Source: Lactarius indigo (Eukaryota; Basidiomycota; Agaricomycetes; Russulales; Russulaceae). Taken from it: 64,000 nt of DNA. Below, piece by piece: positions 8,947 to 19,367 of the stretch. The stretch is from positions 2,294,001 to 2,358,000 of the forward strand of contig JAFKAC010000006.1 in the NCBI GenBank assembly GCA_025766275.1, written 5' to 3'. The notes beneath the pieces were generated by a model. That model was not told where the DNA came from, did no database searches, and saw nothing but the letters and a program-made list of their open reading frames with translations. Numbering within the stretch: the first letter of the stretch is position 1; every line of letters begins with the position of its first letter. The translations under genes were made by a program, and so were the position numbers.

Positions 8947-11900
8947 ACCCGTCAGTCTGGGTGAGGGCCTTAAAATGTAATTCTGTAATTGTGACGACAC
9001 GCTACCGATCTCTGCGAATTCCAGTGACTGTCCATACGAATTACCGAATGACTGAAACAAACGCATTGGTGGACTCTGGAGCCACCGACAACTTCATCAA
9101 ACCAGGGATGGCGACACGAGCTGGAATCCCCGTGCAGCCCTTAGAAACGCCTCGCAAAATATGGAACATAGACAATACGGAAAACAAAGCTGGGTTAATC
9201 ACTCATTATGTTAACCTCGAAGTGAAAACACACGGACAGATCAAGAAGATGACCTTCTTGGTGACCGACCTCGGCAGCGAAGACATGGTACTGGGATATC
9301 CATGGCTAAGCGCCTTCGAACCCACGATCAGTTGGGCAACCGCAACCGTGCATCCGGACATGCAGCCGGTAGTTCTGGCCACTACCGAAGAATTACTCAC
9401 GACGCCCACCATACGGGCCCTAATTACCACAGAAAAAGAGGCAATCATTCAAGAACTAGAAGACGAATCAACATTTGCCCGTGCCACCACTTCGACAGAG
9501 CTGGCCATAGCGGCAAAGCAACAACAAACGGCAGCTGTGTTGCCCCCAGTATACGCTGAATTTGACACGCTATTTAACGAACAGGCCTCGCATCGTTTTC
9601 CCCCATCACGGCCATGGGATCACGCCATCGACTTCAAGCCATCTGCGCCAGCCGCGATCGACTGCAAGATATACCCAATGACACAACGAGAAGAAGGCGA
9701 ACTAAAAGAGTTCCTTGATGAAAAGCTAAAGCAGGGGTATCTACGCCCTTCCATCTCCCCGTACGCCTCATCCTTCTTTTTCATTAAAAAGAAGGACGGA
9801 AAACTACGCCCAGTACAGGACTATCGCGTCATCAACTCCCACACAATACGGAACCAATATCCGCTGCCGTTAATCCAGGACCTCATCCTGGACCTCAGCA
9901 ATGCACACATCTACACGAAACTAGATATCCAGTGGGGCTACAACAACATTCGCATCCGTGACGGCGACCAGGAGAAGGCGGCATTCAAAACCAAATTCGG
10001 TCTCTTTGAGCCCACAGTCATGTTTTTCGGCCTTACAAACTCCCCCGCGACCTTCCAAGCAATGATGAACCACATCTACCGTGACACGATTGCGAAGCAC
10101 GAGCGCTTGGGAACGACAATACGTGTTTATATGGACGATATTGGTATCGCCACTCATTTTGACCACGATTTGGCAGCCCACATAGCGGCGGTACGCGACG
10201 TTCTCAGCGTCGCGCGGGAGAACGACCTCTTTTTCAAACTCGAGAAGTGCCTTTTCCATCAACCGCGGATGGATTACCTGGGGGTAATCCTTGAAAGGGG
10301 GGTGACCCGCATGGACCCCGTAAAAGTTCAAGGCATCAAAGATTGGCCAACGCCAACGAAAGTCAAGGATGTTCGTTCATTCCTCGGCTTTTGCAACTTT
10401 TACAGACTCTTCATCCGCGGATTCGCAAACCACGCAAAACCACTCACCAAACTAACGCGAAAGGACACAGAATGGAGGTGGACGGACGAAGAAAATAATG
10501 CGTTCGAAACCCTCAAACGCCTAGTAACGGAAGAACCAGTACTGGCGCATCCGGTTCTTCAAGACCCATTCGAGTTGGAGGTTGATGCCTCCGGATACGC
10601 GGTGGGAGCTGTACTACTACAGAAAAAATCTGACGGAAAGCGACACCCTATAGGCTACTACTCCGCCACGCTCTCGGAGGCAGAGCGAAATTACGACATT
10701 TACGACTTAGAGCTGCTCGCGATAGTCAAGGCGCTGCGGAACTGGAGACCGCTGCTCGCTGGAGCCCCGCACAAAATCAAAATATACTCGGATCACCTCA
10801 ACCTTCAATATTGGAAGTCACCACAAAAGATCAGTCGACGGGTTGCTAGGGAAGTGCTCGAACTCTCGGAATATGACTTCGAGATTCACCACATCAAGGG
10901 AAAGAGTAACGGCAGAGCAGACGCACTTTCGCGACGCCCAGACTACGACCAAGGAGCGAGCGACAACAGTGAAGTCGTCGTTTTGCCCCCTGAAGTCTTC
11001 GTAAGAGCCCTCAACACCGCATGAACCTTTACGGCAAACCCAAATCTGCTGCAACCAAGACATCAACAAGACGACGAGGTAATTAAGATGTGGGTAGACC
11101 CCCATCGCCTCAAAAAAATAGAAGGGGAGTGGTACAAGGACGGCAGGTTCGTGATAACTGGACCTGCATCCACATATCGGGTGCTGATACACGACCACCA
11201 TGATCTGCCGGTACACGGGCACCCCGGCATCGCGAGAACACAACGGATTCTGGAACGACATTACTGGTGGCCCCGACTGCGAAGAGATGTATACGAGTAC
11301 GTCCAAGGCTGTGCGGAGTGCCAAAGGAACAAGATCAACACGAGGCCCATACGGGCTGCGCTACACCCTATCACACCAGAGCTAGAAGCGACCCCCTTCC
11401 AAACAGTCGCTATAGACTTCATCACCAAGCTCCCGCTGTCGAAGGAATACGACAGCATACTGACGATCACAGATCACGACTGCAGCAAAGCCTCAGTCTT
11501 TATCCCATGCAAGGAGGAGATAACCGCAGAAGAAACGGCCGCCCTGTACGTTGCCCACGTGTTTAAGCGTTTCGGATTACCTCGCAAATGTATCAGTGAT
11601 CGGGACCCCCGGTTCGCGTCAAAGTTCACCAGAGAAGTATGCCGCATCTTGGGCATTCAGCAAAACATATCGACGGCGTATCATCCGCGCACTGACGGGC
11701 AGTCCGAGCGCACCAATCAATGGTTGGAGCAGTATCTGCGCTTTTGGGTAAACGAGCGGCAAGATAACTGGGCCACTTATCTACCAATCGCCGAATTCGT
11801 GCACAACAACTGGCCACATGAGAATACGAAACAATCACCGTTTCAACTCCTGATGGGGTACAACCCACAAGCGGACTGGACTGATAAGCCATCTCCCCTT

Positions 11901-13661
11901 CCTCAGGTCACAAGACGGCTAACCCAGCTAAAAGAGGCAAGAGAAGACGCCCAACGGCTCATGAAGAAGGCACAAGAGGCGTGGGTCCGTAACAAAGATA
12001 CGCCCAAGTTCAAGATTGGAGACCTCGTATGGCTAGAAGGCAAACACCTCCGCACCAATCAGCCCACAGCAAAATTAGCGGCGCGACGCCACGGACCCTT
12101 CCGGGTGACACAGGTGATGTCCCCCTATAATTATCGATTGGAACTTCCCACGCAGTGGAGCATCCACCCAGTGTTTCACATCGATCTTCTCACACCATAC
12201 AAACAAACGCCTCTTCATGGCGAGAATTTCACACGACCACCGCCCAAACTGATCGATGGAGAAGAAGAATATGAAGTCGAGGCCATTCTGGACTCCCGGC
12301 ACTTCGGCAGAGGACGGCGACTTCAATACCTCGTCAAATGGAAGGGGTACCCGGACTCGGAGAATCAGTGGGTCGACAAAAATGACGTCTTCGCGCCAGA
12401 AGCGCTTCGTCTCTATCAGGAAGCGCAAGCGCGTGGGGTCGTAGTTAAAAGGACTTCCATCCGGACAGAGGAAAGTCATCCCCTATTCCTTCGCTCTACA
12501 ATCTCCTCTCTCATGCCCACTTCCCCTCTGCGACATGTCACCCAAGCGATCCTCCTCGACTCCCTTGCAGAAGACGCTCGGGCCCTCCTCGCTGAAGATG
12601 ACGAGACTGAGATTCCCAATGCCCAAATCACCCCGTACACACCTGTTGGCCAGCCAGAGGGCCGCATCACCGCACAAGAATGGGCGAACGTCCTCACCCG
12701 ATTTCCAGATCCCACGCAACAGCCCGACGACGAATCCGCCGTCGTCCACGTCTTCCGTGACGAACGAGGGGAGCGCGAACCCATCGCTGCCATCCCCCCA
12801 AGCGACGACCTCATCGGCGTTCGCGGAGTTTTCCCGCGCGACGACGAGCGTTCAAGCTCTCCTGGAGTACGAGTTGGACGGCTGGAGGAGGGTAGCGGCG
12901 GAGTGGCAGAAGGAACAGTTAGACTCAGCCGCGGCCCGACTGAGAGAGATGCGCGAGCGGCGGCAGCGATGGAGGCTGCTGAGGCTGGCCATGACGACGA
13001 CGATTACTACCCGGCACGCCACGCCTTCCTTCGAACGAAAGGCGACCCTACTAATCCCCGCATCACACCCTGGCTCGTCAACTCCGACGGGTCCGCCATG
13101 TACCGAGGACGTGTGCGTGTACCAGGCGCTGCCGACCACCGTCCCTTCACCGCCGCTGACGACCCGGCGCACGTTATTGCGCCTGAAGGGTTCCGGGCGA
13201 ATAGAAGACCCCATCACATTCCATACCCCATCACCGGGCCCGACGGAGTAGAGAGGGACGCATCGCACGTCCAGATCATCGGAGGGGCGGACCCCCTTAT
13301 ACTTGGAGTCATACCGGGCTCCCCTCACTTGTACGGTAAGCCCCTTTACGCCGAACCCCACGTCAGCGCCGCGCTGCGCCCCACGTACCCCCACGAAGAC
13401 CTCGTCATCTTCGCCGCGGACCGAATCACTGACCGCGCCCTCAACCGCATCAACGACGAGACACTCACCGCGGAGGTCACACGCTACCGCGCGGCCAGCT
13501 TCGAGCTGGAACGACTTCGAGCGAGAGTGGCGCAGCTGCGGGACATGATCGCATGTGCCCAAAGCGACCGTCAAGACTCCATCTATAGGTTGGAGCGCGC
13601 CACCGCACTTGAGCGCATTGCGGATGAACAGAGGGACTGGCCGGCTCGAGATTTTCGGTGA
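8934..13661 (+). pseudogene. pol: A1 Pol polyprotein (PR-RT-RNH-INT-chromodomain-tail), one nonsense codon
   Basis: Aspartic protease motif ALVDSGATDNF (near 9060). RT with YMDDIGIAT (near 10130). RNase H with LEVDASGY, DLELLAIVKAL and SDHLNLQYW. Integrase with an HHCC zinc module (HGHPGI..RHYWW..CAECQ, near 11215-11330), DDE residues in AIDFITKLP, SDRDPRFASKF and HPRTDGQSERTNQWLEQYL, a GPY/F-type region (RRHGPF..YNYRLELP) and a chromodomain (YEVEAILDSRHF..LVKWKGYPDSENQWV, about 12271-12400). A ~400-residue tail follows to 13661. TGA at 11022-11024 interrupts the frame just before integrase; copy A2 has CGA there, so it is a CpG C-to-T mutation. RT also has Q for the usual R in KLDIRWGYNN. 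Confidence 0.88.
12535..13251 (+). CDS. A1 overlapping +1-frame ORF, conserved across families (unnamed)
   Basis: 238 codons in +1 relative to pol, inside the post-chromodomain tail. ATG has G at -3. Composition: Ser/Pro/Thr-rich first 105 residues; a basic amphipathic helix at about 108-152 with W-x6-W-x2-EQL-x2-A-x2-R; a C-terminal motif LRLKGSGRIEDPITF. ORFs with the same start point, helix and C-terminal motif occur in A2, C, B1 and B2. Pol is poorly conserved across families in the helix part, so selection there appears to act on this frame. No known domain is recognised and the mode of expression is unknown. Confidence 0.6.
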   Translation: MSPKRSSSTPLQKTLGPSSLKMTRLRFPMPKSPRTHLLASQRAASPHKNGRTSSPDFQIPRNSPTTNPPSSTSSVTNEGSANPSLPSPQATTSSAFAEFSRATTSVQALLEYELDGWRRVAAEWQKEQLDSAAARLREMRERRQRWRLLRLAMTTTITTRHATPSFERKATLLIPASHPGSSTPTGPPCTEDVCVYQALPTTVPSPPLTTRRTLLRLKGSGRIEDPITFHTPSPGPTE

Positions 13662-13692
13662 GTCTGGGGCCTCACGCTAAAAAGGGGGGTGA

Positions 13693-14762
13693 TGTCACGT
13701 TTCAACTCGGACGGACTATTATGCATGGACCCTTACTGTACCGGTTGCAGCTACGGCGGTAAGGTAGATTAGTTGCGGACTTACGATAGGCGATTACGAG
13801 TACGATAGGAGATTGCGCGATGATTGCTGACTGAGGACTGTGCCACTAATACTAGTAGTAGTAGTATTAGGGTTCGAGCTACTTACGCGACACGTTGGAC
13901 GCTACTTTACTGTGACTCATAGCAGCGCTTGAAAGCCTGCTCGACTTGTATTTAAACTGTCTTGTGAAGACCAAGATACGCCATCTTGGTCTTCTTGAAT
14001 CGTCACTTTTCTCTTCTCTTCTCTTCTCTATCTTATCTGTGAGATCCCGACTTCGCCTGCAAAGCAACGTTGTGAAGAACCTGTCGGTGTGCCTTCGCGC
14101 ATTCACTAAGACAGAGGCTTGGACCTTCGAGTCTTCAAGTTAGCGCCTCGATATATTGCTAAGTTGTTACCGCCTTTCGCGCTCAAGTCGAGCTAACTGT
14201 TGAGACGCGACTGTTAAAGTCACATGTCTCGTGGGATCTGATTGAGTCAGCCCACATACTATATACGGTATCTGTCCCTTATGGACTTATGGACATTCCG
14301 GACTCATACGGACCGCTTTTGTTTATCTTTATTGTTAGATCCATATATGGTTCTTATTGTTCTTTCTATTGTTAAGATACCGGTATTGTCTGCTTTAGGC
14401 AGCTATTGTTCTCTGCCATCCAATGGCATTTCTCCCTCTGGCGCACAGACCACCTGTATTGTGTTTGGGTCACCAGTGCGCACAGACCATCATTAGCTAA
14501 GCGTCCTGTATATAAGGACTGCTGTTTTCGCCTCTACACTTCAGAGTTCCTTCTACCTCTGAAGTGTAAGTTCCTTCTTTCTACCTTACTCTTTCACCTT
14601 TACTTATAAGACGTTCTATAGAACTTGTCTGTCTTTAGGTGTGTAGTAATGGTATTAGAGTTCCTTCTACCTCTGAAGTAACTTGTCTGTCTTTAGCTCC
14701 CCAAGCTTAACACCTTGCTTGTTAGTTCTGCGCTTCAACACTAACGTCGTGGCGACGTTACA
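13693..14762 (+). repeat. A1 3' LTR, split by a copia solo LTR
   Basis: 13693-14197 plus 14746-14762 make a 522-bp LTR matching the 5' LTR. The middle, with one TSD copy, is the solo LTR at 14198-14740. Confidence 0.92.
14198..14740 (+). mobile_element. Solo LTR of copia family E
   Basis: 543 bp, TGTTGAGACG..CTTCAACA, flanked by TSD CTAAC (14193-14197; 14741-14745). Same length and nearly the same sequence as both LTRs of element E (43113-43655, 49415-49957). No internal sequence is left, so it arose by LTR-LTR recombination after inserting into the A1 3' LTR. Confidence 0.93.
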
Positions 14763-14767
14763 CCGTT

Positions 14768-14866
14768 GCCCATTGCGCTCTCGCACATACGCAAGCGCAT
14801 CAACTCACACCAGTACAAGACCGTGACGGCGTTCCGTGACGACGTGCGGCTGATGTTCACCCAACG
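14768..14866 (+). pseudogene. SNF2/STH1-like bromodomain exon, continuation after A1
   Basis: Joins in frame to the exon ending at 6320 (one TSD copy ignored). It encodes LPIALSHIRKRINSHQYKT followed by a FRDDVRLMFT segment, the ZA-to-BC region of the bromodomain. Similarity stops at about 14866, the right breakpoint of the inverted segment. Confidence 0.75.
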
Positions 14867-14923
14867 ACCGGCTTCCTTGTTTTCCTCCTCTTGGTCAGCT
14901 TTGAGAATCGAACGCAGGAACAC
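14867..14923 (-). pseudogene. SNF2/STH1-like fragment just upstream of the SnAC segment
   Basis: On the minus strand this reads FLRSILKADQEEENKEAG, which in SNF2-type remodellers immediately precedes the DMNNDEIN motif. That motif now lies at 5501 on the opposite strand. The match defines the right inversion breakpoint at 14866/14867. Further upstream (above 14923) no helicase sequence is seen, so the gene is also truncated. Confidence 0.7.
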
Positions 14924-15968
14924 ACACCTCTAACGCCCCAAGGCACTTTCCAGGCTTACCCCTCGGCGATAACGTCGTCCTTTGTCGCCAAGCAAGGCCT
15001 CAATCAATCGCACTCGGTCTAAACAAATGACATCCAGTCGCTCAGGTGTCTTAAACACTCTCACTTTCCCCTCTACCCCTCGTCATTCACCATGTTCCTC
15101 CTGGGCCTATTCGACTCGCCTACCTACGCGAACAAACCTAACGACGTCTTATCCGATCGAGACACAACCATGCAAATTCGAACTGGTCGCCGCCGGTCAG
15201 TGGAGGTTGTTCGACCGATGCAATTTTTGGTGAGTGTGCTTATTCCCAGTCTAAGCCGAAACTGAACTTAGCGTTTCTCGGATATCCTTTATGTTTGCCG
15301 TCGACTCGGAACCTGGAAATTTCACGACAGCAGGTCTTCAAGTTCTTCAAGACCGTCCAGCTTTGTGTCGTCATTGGGTACGAATGGTTGAGGCAGGCGA
15401 GACCGCCAAGATGGCGCTGAGCGCGGTGCTGGCAAGGAAGATGAGCGCGAAGCCCGATGCAGGAATGGGCACTGCTCAGGTGTAAGCACCGTCGTCACAT
15501 TCGGGTCGCCGGTGAGTCGGTCATCCGAGTTGACGCGTTGACGGCAAACCCAGAGACTGCACGACAGCAGGTCTTCAAGTCCTTCGAGACCGTCCAACTT
15601 TGTGCCATCATCGGGTATGAATGGTCGAGGCAGGCAAGACCGCCAAGATGGCGCTGGCGAGGACGTCAAGCGTGAAGCCCAACGCAGGAATGGGCAGGTG
15701 TAAGCACCATCGTCACGTTCGGGTCGCCGGCCATCTGCGTTGTTCTTCCCACTAACATTTACAGGCGCTCCACTTGATTGCGTTTGGGATGGTGCCTTTC
15801 TTTGGGGAGACCGCCTTCATCTCTCACCATGGCCCTTGCAGCCCGCACATTAGTAGGTGCGGGCAGAGGTGGACTCTGAATACTCAAGACACAAGCTCAG
15901 CCGGTATGTCATTTCCGCAATCACAGTTTCTGTAGCTAAACATGTTGGTCTTGTAAATACAGATGAGT
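14924..15968. other. Unresolved region with one spliced gene-like piece
   Basis: An ATG at 15091-15093 opens a frame beginning MFLLGLFDSPTYANKP with a good intron candidate at about 15230-15271 (GTGAGT..TTAG), then loses coherence. I do not recognise the product. The rest is the tandem duplication (15310-15740) and the 3' flank of the Tnp2 gene. No CACTA-type terminus could be identified. Confidence 0.3.
15310..15740. repeat. Diverged tandem duplication, period about 240 bp
   Basis: The block starting ACGACAGCAGGTCTTCAAGT (near 15323) recurs near 15562 and stays similar through GACCGCCAAGATGGCGCTG, GCAGGAATGGGCA and CAGGTGTAAGCACC to TTCGGGTCGCCGG. The copies differ by substitutions and small indels. 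Neither carries a long ORF. Confidence 0.65.
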
Positions 15969-18787
15969 CTAGTACGACAATTCCAAGTCAACTTCACCAT
16001 CAAGACCACATTCATCTGGGGTTAGTAGGGTAAGTCCAGGATGTCTTCGCAAAATATGAACATGATCTTTGTAAGTCCAAATCCCAATAAGGCTGACTAT
16101 AGCTGATGTCTCAAGGGTAAGTACTTCTGATGACCACTTCCCAGACCATCTTCCAAACTTTTGGTGGCGCTCTATCAATGGATGATAGACAACAAGGGAG
16201 AGGCCAGAAACAGTATAGAAGGCTAAGGCCTCTCCAAATATTGGTTTGGTCTTCTCTACCTCTATCTCTGTTTCATCTATAGGCTTATCTTTTGACTGTA
16301 ACAGCCCTAGCTGAGCCTCAAAGTACCTTGAGGAGCGTGAAGTCCTTTTTGAAAGCTCAAAGAGCTGGCTTGTAAGGGTAACACCATCAGGAAGAGGGCA
16401 CTTTCCCCAGCGCAAGTATGTGGAACCTGGCTTTATTTCAGGATAAGACAGAATTGCCTGTGAGTGGTCCTTCAAGTCAGGGTGCTTGTTGGTGATAGGA
16501 ATTTTTTTGAATAGTGAAGTCCTTTGAGCCCTTGCTTGTGGTTCTGGGGAGAGTGTTGGATAAGAGAGATGTAGGATTCTAACAGACTGTTTGTCTGTCT
16601 TGTATGAGACAATATTTTTGAAGGGGGACTTTTTTGACTTTATACCATGTCCAATATCTCCAATGGCCCGCTCACATGTAGCTTGGGAGCCAAATCTGAT
16701 AGAGCCATTATATGAAATATGGAAGGGAATATGGATGAGCTGAAAGATGCATAGTCTGCAGCGGGAAACTTTGGATGGGTCATTGCCAACATAGAGATGT
16801 TCAAATCCTTGAAGAAAAAGGACAATCTTGTCATAAAGCTTGGCTAAATCATCTCTTGTTCGAGGGACAGCTGTCATAGCATACTCCACTACATTTGAGA
16901 ATATAGCAAAGTTCTTGATCACTTCTGGATTGAATCCAAGCTCCAATGTAATAGGGACAATATACCAGTGGAGGAGGGCCATCCATTCAAATATCTTATA
17001 TTGACTTTGTCGCTTTTTAAATGGATCCCGAATAGGTCCACAGAAGGAGGGGGGGAGTGTCGCCATAGCACTTTCAACCTCTGCTCCAAGCTTTGAAGCC
17101 ATATCTTGACCCATAAAGACATCTTCTGACTCAGAGCTAAATGAGACCCATATATCCCAGATATGTGGCATGCAGTTTTCATAGAAGAGATGGAAGGGGT
17201 CAAGTGGGAAAAAGAAGGGATGTGAAAAGGCAGGGCTGGCTGCACAAATGGGAAGACCAGAGACACCAGTTTCCTTTACAATTGCTGCATACTGTGTCTT
17301 ATTGCTCTTTGCAGCTTCAAGCCTCTTGACAATTGCCCAGTAGTCTTCTAGAGTTCGAAGTGGCAAGGCAAAAATGTCATAATCAGGACGATCACTATTG
17401 ATCTCCTGTTTTTGAGGTGGAGAGATGGGATAGTACTGGGATTTAGCACCTAAGATAAAATAGTAAGATAAAATGATACAATAATATTTAAGAAATATAC
17501 TCATACCTCTGTCTTTACTAGTGCGTGCACCCCGCACCATACTAAAACGGCACCCATATATAGCCATATGTCCCGCCATTCTGCTGAGTTTTGCAGAACC
17601 AAGCATATCTCCAAGAACACCACAAAGAAAGACCTTTAAGAGGAAGTGTTGTTCTGAGAGTGCATCCCAAGACCATACACCAACACTGAGCCTTGCAAGT
17701 TCCTCATAGAGGACATAAATGAATGACTCCACATTTCCAGGTGAAGAGGGCCCAGGAATGACAAGTGGAATGATGATGTTGGCAGCCTTAGACCGCATGT
17801 TGGGAGGAAGGTTTAAAATTGTGACAACAAGGACCCATACATCAGACTGCTTCTTCATAGTGAGCTGAGCGCCATCACCTGAGATAGTTATTGCAGTGTC
17901 TCTGGGATCTTGGAATAAATAGGAGTGATTAATATGACTAATGGAGTCAGAGAAATCTGAGTGTGTGGTGGGGGATAAATCAGGCTCTAGCTCTTTCAGA
18001 GCCTTTTGTAAGTGCTCATGTCGGTATCGCATAGCTTTCGCCATGTTCTGATTCATATAGAATGACTGGATAATAGGGGCAATGGGGGTGTAGAACATTT
18101 GAGCCCTTGGATGACCATTCTTGTCATAGCGCTGCTGGCCACATGGCCCAAGCTGTTTGTTGCGAATATAGGTGCATGAAGAAAGGTCTTTAAACTCTCC
18201 AGTGAAGGCCATGCAGCTTTTAGGGCACATGTCAACCAGCTGAGATGACAGCCCTGTAAGCTCTATGGCAAGCTTCCGCACCATATATAGGCTGAGGATC
18301 TCAATGCCTGTAGCCTCTTGAAGGACATGTGCATGGAGCTTGTATGCCTTCACAGTACCGCGTGAGTCGACCCAGGCAATGTAGTGCTTTAAAGACAGTG
18401 CCTCATCTTGGGTAAGCATACGACCTCGAGGGTCATCAATGGGTGGGTGATTGGGAAGGGTATAGCCAGATAAAAGCTGTGTCCGAAGTTGTCTCACAAC
18501 TTCTGGAAAGTCAGCACCACCAAAGTCATCGCCCTCATCAGAACTGACATCAGCTGGCTCCCCCTCAAAAAAGGAGCTGGGGGACACCAAAGCAGGATGA
18601 AGCTCAGCCTCAGCCTCATCATCAGAGTCAGAGTCAGAGCCAGAGCCAAAGCCAGAGCCCACAAATCCAGAGCCAGCCTCAGACAGTGCAGTGGGGTCCA
18701 TCTCTGAGTCAGAGACATTCGGGTCCATCCCTAGATAAGCCAGATCAGGAGAGCCTAGATCAAAGTCCATATCAGGACTAAAAAGAT
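15969..18787 (-). CDS. Tnp2-type (CACTA/EnSpm-like) transposase, main part
   Basis: Exons 18787-17507 and 17449-15969, with a 57-nt in-frame intron 17450-17506 (GTATGA..CTTAG). Joined to the two 5' exons at 55493-55898 the CDS is 3,108 nt (1,035 residues) with matching phases. An acidic N-terminal stretch is followed by CPKSCMAFTG..CTYIRN..CGQQRYD (zinc-ligand-like cysteines) and the core ISGDGAQL..SDVWVLVV .. PLVIPGPSSPGNVESF .. YGCRFS seen in fungal Tnp2 proteins. Such transposases cut and paste DNA elements with CACTA termini. The reading frame is intact, but retroelement A2 now separates it from its first exons, lying in the intron between 18788 and 55492. Terminal inverted repeats were not found. 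Confidence 0.75.
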
Positions 18788-18814
18788 CTAACATCATGCA
18801 GCAGTAAGCATGGA

Positions 18815-19336
18815 TGTAACGTCGCCACGACGTTAGCTCGACTTGAGCGCGAAAGGCGGTAACAACTTAGCAATATATCGAGGCGCTAACTTGAAGACTC
18901 GAAGGTCCAAGCCTCTGTCTTAGTGAATGCGCGAAGGCACACCGACAGGTTCTTCACAACGTTGCTTTACAGGCGAAGTCGGGATCTCACAGATAAGATA
19001 GAGAAGAGAAGAGAAGAGAAAAGTGACGATTCAAGAAGACCAAGATGGCATATCTTGGTCTTCACAAGACAGTTTAAATACAAGTCGAGCAGGCTTTCAA
19101 GCGCTGCTATGAGTCACAGTAAAGTAGCGTCCAACGTGTCGCGTAAGTAGCTCGAACCCTAATACTACTACTACTAGTATTAGTGGCACAGTCCTCAGTC
19201 AGCAATCATCGCGCAATCTCCTATCGTACTCGTAATCGCCTATCGTAAGTCCGCAACTAATCTACCTTACCGCCGTAGCTGCAACCGGTACAGTAAGGGT
19301 CCATACACAATAGTCCGTCCGAGTCGAAACGTGACA
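18815..19336 (-). repeat. A2 3' LTR
   Basis: Reverse-oriented, TGTAACGTCG..ACGTGACA on the plus strand. The polypurine tract (plus strand CACCCCCCTTTTTAGCG) follows at 19338-19354. Confidence 0.92.
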
Positions 19337-19367
19337 TCACCCCCCTTTTTAGCGTGAGGCCCCAGAC

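Larger units (their letters stand above)
6321..14762 (+). mobile_element. Ty3/gypsy chromodomain LTR retrotransposon, copy A1 (family A)
   Basis: Two 522-bp LTRs (6321-6842; 13693-14762, the latter carrying a solo LTR), TG..CA ends, and TSD CCGTT at 6316-6320 and 14763-14767. Without the inserted solo LTR the element is 7,894 bp. Order: LTR, self-primer site, gag, -1 frameshift, protease-RT-RNase H-integrase-chromodomain-tail, polypurine tract (AAAAAGGGGGG near 13678-13689), LTR. Gene order and integrase C-terminus place it with chromoviruses (Tf1/sushi-like). The LTRs differ at four positions I can see. One nonsense codon in pol and a changed RT residue suggest it is no longer autonomous. 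Confidence 0.93.

Noticed and set aside
12852..13574. 240-codon antisense ORF in A1 (also open in A2 at 19455-20177)
   Set aside because: It is a shadow of the pol tail in GC-rich codons. The homologous antisense frame is broken in C and B, unlike the +1 ORF.
15750..15760. CACTAAC as a possible CACTA-element terminus
   Set aside because: No matching inverted end, no subterminal repeats in the right orientation and no 3-bp duplication could be shown.
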